From Caldilineaceae bacterium (GTDB lineage Bacteria > Chloroflexota > Anaerolineae > Caldilineales > Caldilineaceae), in assembly GCA_023384455.1 (NCBI GenBank), contig JAHDWH010000009.1, positions 1-56,072 on the forward strand: a DNA stretch of 56,072 nt, in the 5' to 3' direction. Below, one piece after another: positions 54,088 through 56,072 of the stretch. A program made the position numbers and the translations under genes. The notes below the pieces were generated by a model. The model was given only the letters and a program-made list of their open reading frames with translations. It was not told the DNA's origin and searched no databases. Within the stretch, counting starts at the first letter, position 1, and the number at the start of each line of letters is the position of its first letter.

Positions 54088-55282
54088 GGCAGTAGTTCTG
54101 AAACCGGGCCGCGAAAAACCCGTGCGCCAGCAGCACCCGTGGGTATTCAGCGGCGGCATTCGCTCCTTGCCCCAGGCGGCAGCCGACGGCGCGATTGTAG
54201 ATGTGCGCGCCCACGACGGCCAATGGCTGGCCGCGGGCTATCTCAACCGCCAAAGCCAGATTCAGATACGCCTGCTCAGTTGGGAGCAGAGCACGCCCAT
54301 TGACGATCACTTCTGGGAAAAACGGCTGGCCCAGGCCCTGGCCCGCCGGGCCCATCTGGCCGCGGACCCAGCCGTCACCGCCTATCGGCTGATCAACGGC
54401 GAGAATGATTATCTGCCTGGGCTGGTGGTGGATCGCTATGACCGCTGGCTGGTCTTGCAGGCAGGGACCCTGGGCATCGATCTGCGCAAGCGGCAACTGG
54501 CCGGGCATCTGCTGGCACTGACCGGCTGTGTGGGGGTCATCGAGCGCAGCGATCACAGCCAGCGCCAGGAGGAGGGACTGCTGCCGGTCAGCGGCCATCT
54601 CCTGGGCGAGCCTCCGCCGGACCGGGTGACTATCCGGGAAAACGGCTACTCCTTTCTGGTGGACCTGACCGGGGGGCAGAAGACAGGCTATTACACGGAT
54701 CAGCGGTCCAACCGGCAGCGGGTGGCGGCCTGGGCTGCCGGGGCAAAGGTACTCAACTGCTTTTCCTACACCGGCTCCTTTGCCGCCTATGCCCTGGCCG
54801 CGGGCGCAAAAGATGTGACGAATCTGGACGCCAGTGTGGAAGCCCTGGAACTGGGCGAGGAGAATCTGCGGCTCAACGGCTTTGATGTGGAAGCCCAGAG
54901 CGAGAGCATTGCCGGGGACGTCTTCCAAATCCTGCGCGACTGGCAGCGGCAGGGCAGACAGGAGTACGATCTGATCGTCCTGGACCCACCCAAATTTGCC
55001 CAGAACAAGCGGGGATTGGAGGGCGCACTGCGGGGGTATAAGGAGATCAATCTGCGGGCACTGGGGCTGTTGCGGCCCGGCGGCATTCTGGCAACCTTCA
55101 GTTGCAGCGGGCTGGTCAGCGCTGATCTTTTCCAGAAGGTGGTCTTCGGTGCGGCCATCGATGCAGGCCGCCCTGTGCAGATTCTGGAATGGCTTCAGCA
55201 GGGAGCAGATCATCCCGTGGCCCTCACTTTCCCGGAAGGGGCCTATCTCAAAGGGCTGATCTGCCGAGTAGACGAGCGATGA
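54080..55282 (+). CDS. RlmI-like class I SAM-dependent rRNA methyltransferase
   Basis: 400 residues. An N-terminal PUA-like domain starts VLKPGREKPVRQQHPWVFSGGI. The methyltransferase domain has VLNCFSYTGSFAAYALAAGA (SAM-binding motif I) and LIVLDPPKFAQNK (motif IV). TGYYTDQRSNR is a typical RlmI/RlmK sequence just before. RlmI methylates C1962 of 23S rRNA in E. coli. No active-site Cys is obvious except in the FSCSGL segment, which matches this group. Confidence 0.9.
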   Translation: MAEAVVLKPGREKPVRQQHPWVFSGGIRSLPQAAADGAIVDVRAHDGQWLAAGYLNRQSQIQIRLLSWEQSTPIDDHFWEKRLAQALARRAHLAADPAVTAYRLINGENDYLPGLVVDRYDRWLVLQAGTLGIDLRKRQLAGHLLALTGCVGVIERSDHSQRQEEGLLPVSGHLLGEPPPDRVTIRENGYSFLVDLTGGQKTGYYTDQRSNRQRVAAWAAGAKVLNCFSYTGSFAAYALAAGAKDVTNLDASVEALELGEENLRLNGFDVEAQSESIAGDVFQILRDWQRQGRQEYDLIVLDPPKFAQNKRGLEGALRGYKEINLRALGLLRPGGILATFSCSGLVSADLFQKVVFGAAIDAGRPVQILEWLQQGADHPVALTFPEGAYLKGLICRVDER

Positions 55283-55983
55283 CCAGACTCAGTGGCTTTG
55301 CAGAGAATCTACACAGCCGTCTGGCCCAGCCCCTGCCCGGCTCGGCAGCCCATCGCATAATGTCGCCTGTGCCCCGGGCCGGCAGCGAACCGGGCTACAT
55401 TCCCCCTGTCCCACCCCGGCGGGGCGGTGTGCTGGTGCTCTTCTATCCCTGCCACGGCAGCCTCTACCTGCCGCTGATCCTGCGCCCCACCTACGACGGC
55501 GTACACAGCGGCCAGGTGGGTTTCCCCGGCGGGGGGTATGAAGAGAGAGACCAGGACCTGATCGCCACCGCCCTGCGCGAGGCCAATGAAGAGGTAGGCA
55601 TCCCCCCGGAGCAGGTCGAGATAGTCGGCCATCTCTCCAAACTCTATATCCAGCCCAGCAACTTTGAGGTCTACCCAACAGTTGGTTGGATGTCACAGCG
55701 CCCGGATTTCCGGATCGATCCCTATGAGGTAGCCCGGCTGCTGGAAGTTCCCTTCTGCGACATTCAAAAACCAGAAAACCGCGCGGTGGAGGAGTGGAAT
55801 TTACGGGGGCGACAGGTGCAGGTGCCTTGCTTCAAAATTCAGGGGCAGACGGTCTGGGGCGCAACGGCGATGATTCTGAGCGAATTGTTGAGCGTGCTAA
55901 AAGATGAAAACAGGAACGCAGATTGCGCAGAGGACGCAGATTTACGCAGAAACTGTACTGATCAACGAGATGATAAAACGTAG
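55279..55983 (+). CDS. NUDIX hydrolase, CoA pyrophosphatase (NudL/UPF0035) type
   Basis: 234 residues. LPLILRPTYDGVHSGQVGFPGGGYEE corresponds to the family's GQxxFPGG region, and ALREANEEVGI is the NUDIX box. Such enzymes cleave CoA to phosphopantetheine and 3',5'-ADP. The start MTRLSG at 55279 overlaps the methyltransferase stop by 4 bp. The last ~25 residues, from about ENRNADCAEDADLRR, are encoded by dispersed repeats, and the stop TAG lies within a family C element, so the natural C-terminus was probably near LSVLKDE. Confidence 0.88.
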   Translation: MTRLSGFAENLHSRLAQPLPGSAAHRIMSPVPRAGSEPGYIPPVPPRRGGVLVLFYPCHGSLYLPLILRPTYDGVHSGQVGFPGGGYEERDQDLIATALREANEEVGIPPEQVEIVGHLSKLYIQPSNFEVYPTVGWMSQRPDFRIDPYEVARLLEVPFCDIQKPENRAVEEWNLRGRQVQVPCFKIQGQTVWGATAMILSELLSVLKDENRNADCAEDADLRRNCTDQRDDKT

Positions 55984-56000
55984 GTGCGGTTTGGAAACCC
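55954..56000. repeat. Family C element, second copy, cut at the window end
   Basis: It begins TGTACTGATCAA and matches 38799 onwards through GTAGGTGCGGTTTG, then departs abruptly. The right half is missing. Confidence 0.75.
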
Positions 56001-56072
56001 CCATATGCGCGGGAAAATTAGGGTGGAAAAACCCCCCACACAATAAACCAAAATAAAGATAAGTAAAAATTT
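56001..56072. other. Anomalous A-rich sequence at the window end
   Basis: After the family C match the sequence becomes low-complexity and A-rich with runs of C, unlike anything else in the window. It looks like a misassembled or low-quality contig end inside a repeat. No feature is called. Confidence 0.5.

Overview
The window looks like part of a GC-rich Chloroflexota chromosome, probably Anaerolineae/Caldilineales-like. This is inferred from the gene set: mreBCD-pbp2-minCD-rodA cell-shape operon, very large secreted peptidases with Thr/Pro linkers and a terminal YLP-type motif, a CUT1 sugar ABC operon under a LacI regulator, and many small dispersed repeats. No rRNA, tRNA or CRISPR array was seen. 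The last ~70 bases look like a contig end rather than normal sequence.

Layout. 1-9.1 kb: rplI, a DUF2723 membrane protein with an MscS channel, a class I amidotransferase-like hydrolase, a secreted M28 peptidase, a deoxynucleoside kinase and uppP. 9.2-18.2 kb is an accessory island: a HigBA-like toxin-antitoxin (TA) pair, a TumA/TumE-like TA pair lying between two copies of the same C-terminal peptidase module, a 1708-residue S8 peptidase with beta-helix and propeller-like repeats, a decayed secreted-protein N-terminus, and a RelE/ParE-type TA pair. 18.7-24.6 kb: gyrA, an AlbA/schlafen-type ATP-binding regulator and lepB.

24.9-34.6 kb is a bacterial microcompartment (BMC) locus: deoC (deoxyribose-phosphate aldolase), a small coupled protein, BMC-T, BMC-H, pyrophosphatase, an MBL-fold hydrolase, the BMC-P vertex protein, a CoA-acylating aldehyde dehydrogenase and downstream enzymes. 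Together these suggest an organelle that cleaves deoxyribose-5-phosphate and oxidises the acetaldehyde to acetyl-CoA. An A+T-richer restriction-modification pair sits inside the operon between the vertex protein and the aldehyde dehydrogenase, abutting the first and overlapping the second.

34.6-42.8 kb: hflKC, two sugar permeases, a binding lipoprotein, a LacI regulator with a double operator, and an aldo/keto reductase. 43-51.9 kb (all minus strand): mreB, mreC, mreD, PBP2, minC, minD, rodA and a secreted protein; no minE is present. 52.1-56 kb (plus strand): tilS, a small protein, an RlmI-like methyltransferase and a CoA-type NUDIX hydrolase.

The most striking signal is a set of non-autonomous, MITE-like elements. 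Family A (~101-103 bp) has GTAAC/GTACC-type ends and makes 8-bp target duplications; one copy is inserted in frame in tilS and adds 37 codons. Family B (~91 bp) also makes an 8-bp duplication and has similar ends. Family C (114 bp) has perfect 12-bp inverted ends and a 15-bp duplication, and is nested inside another repeat.
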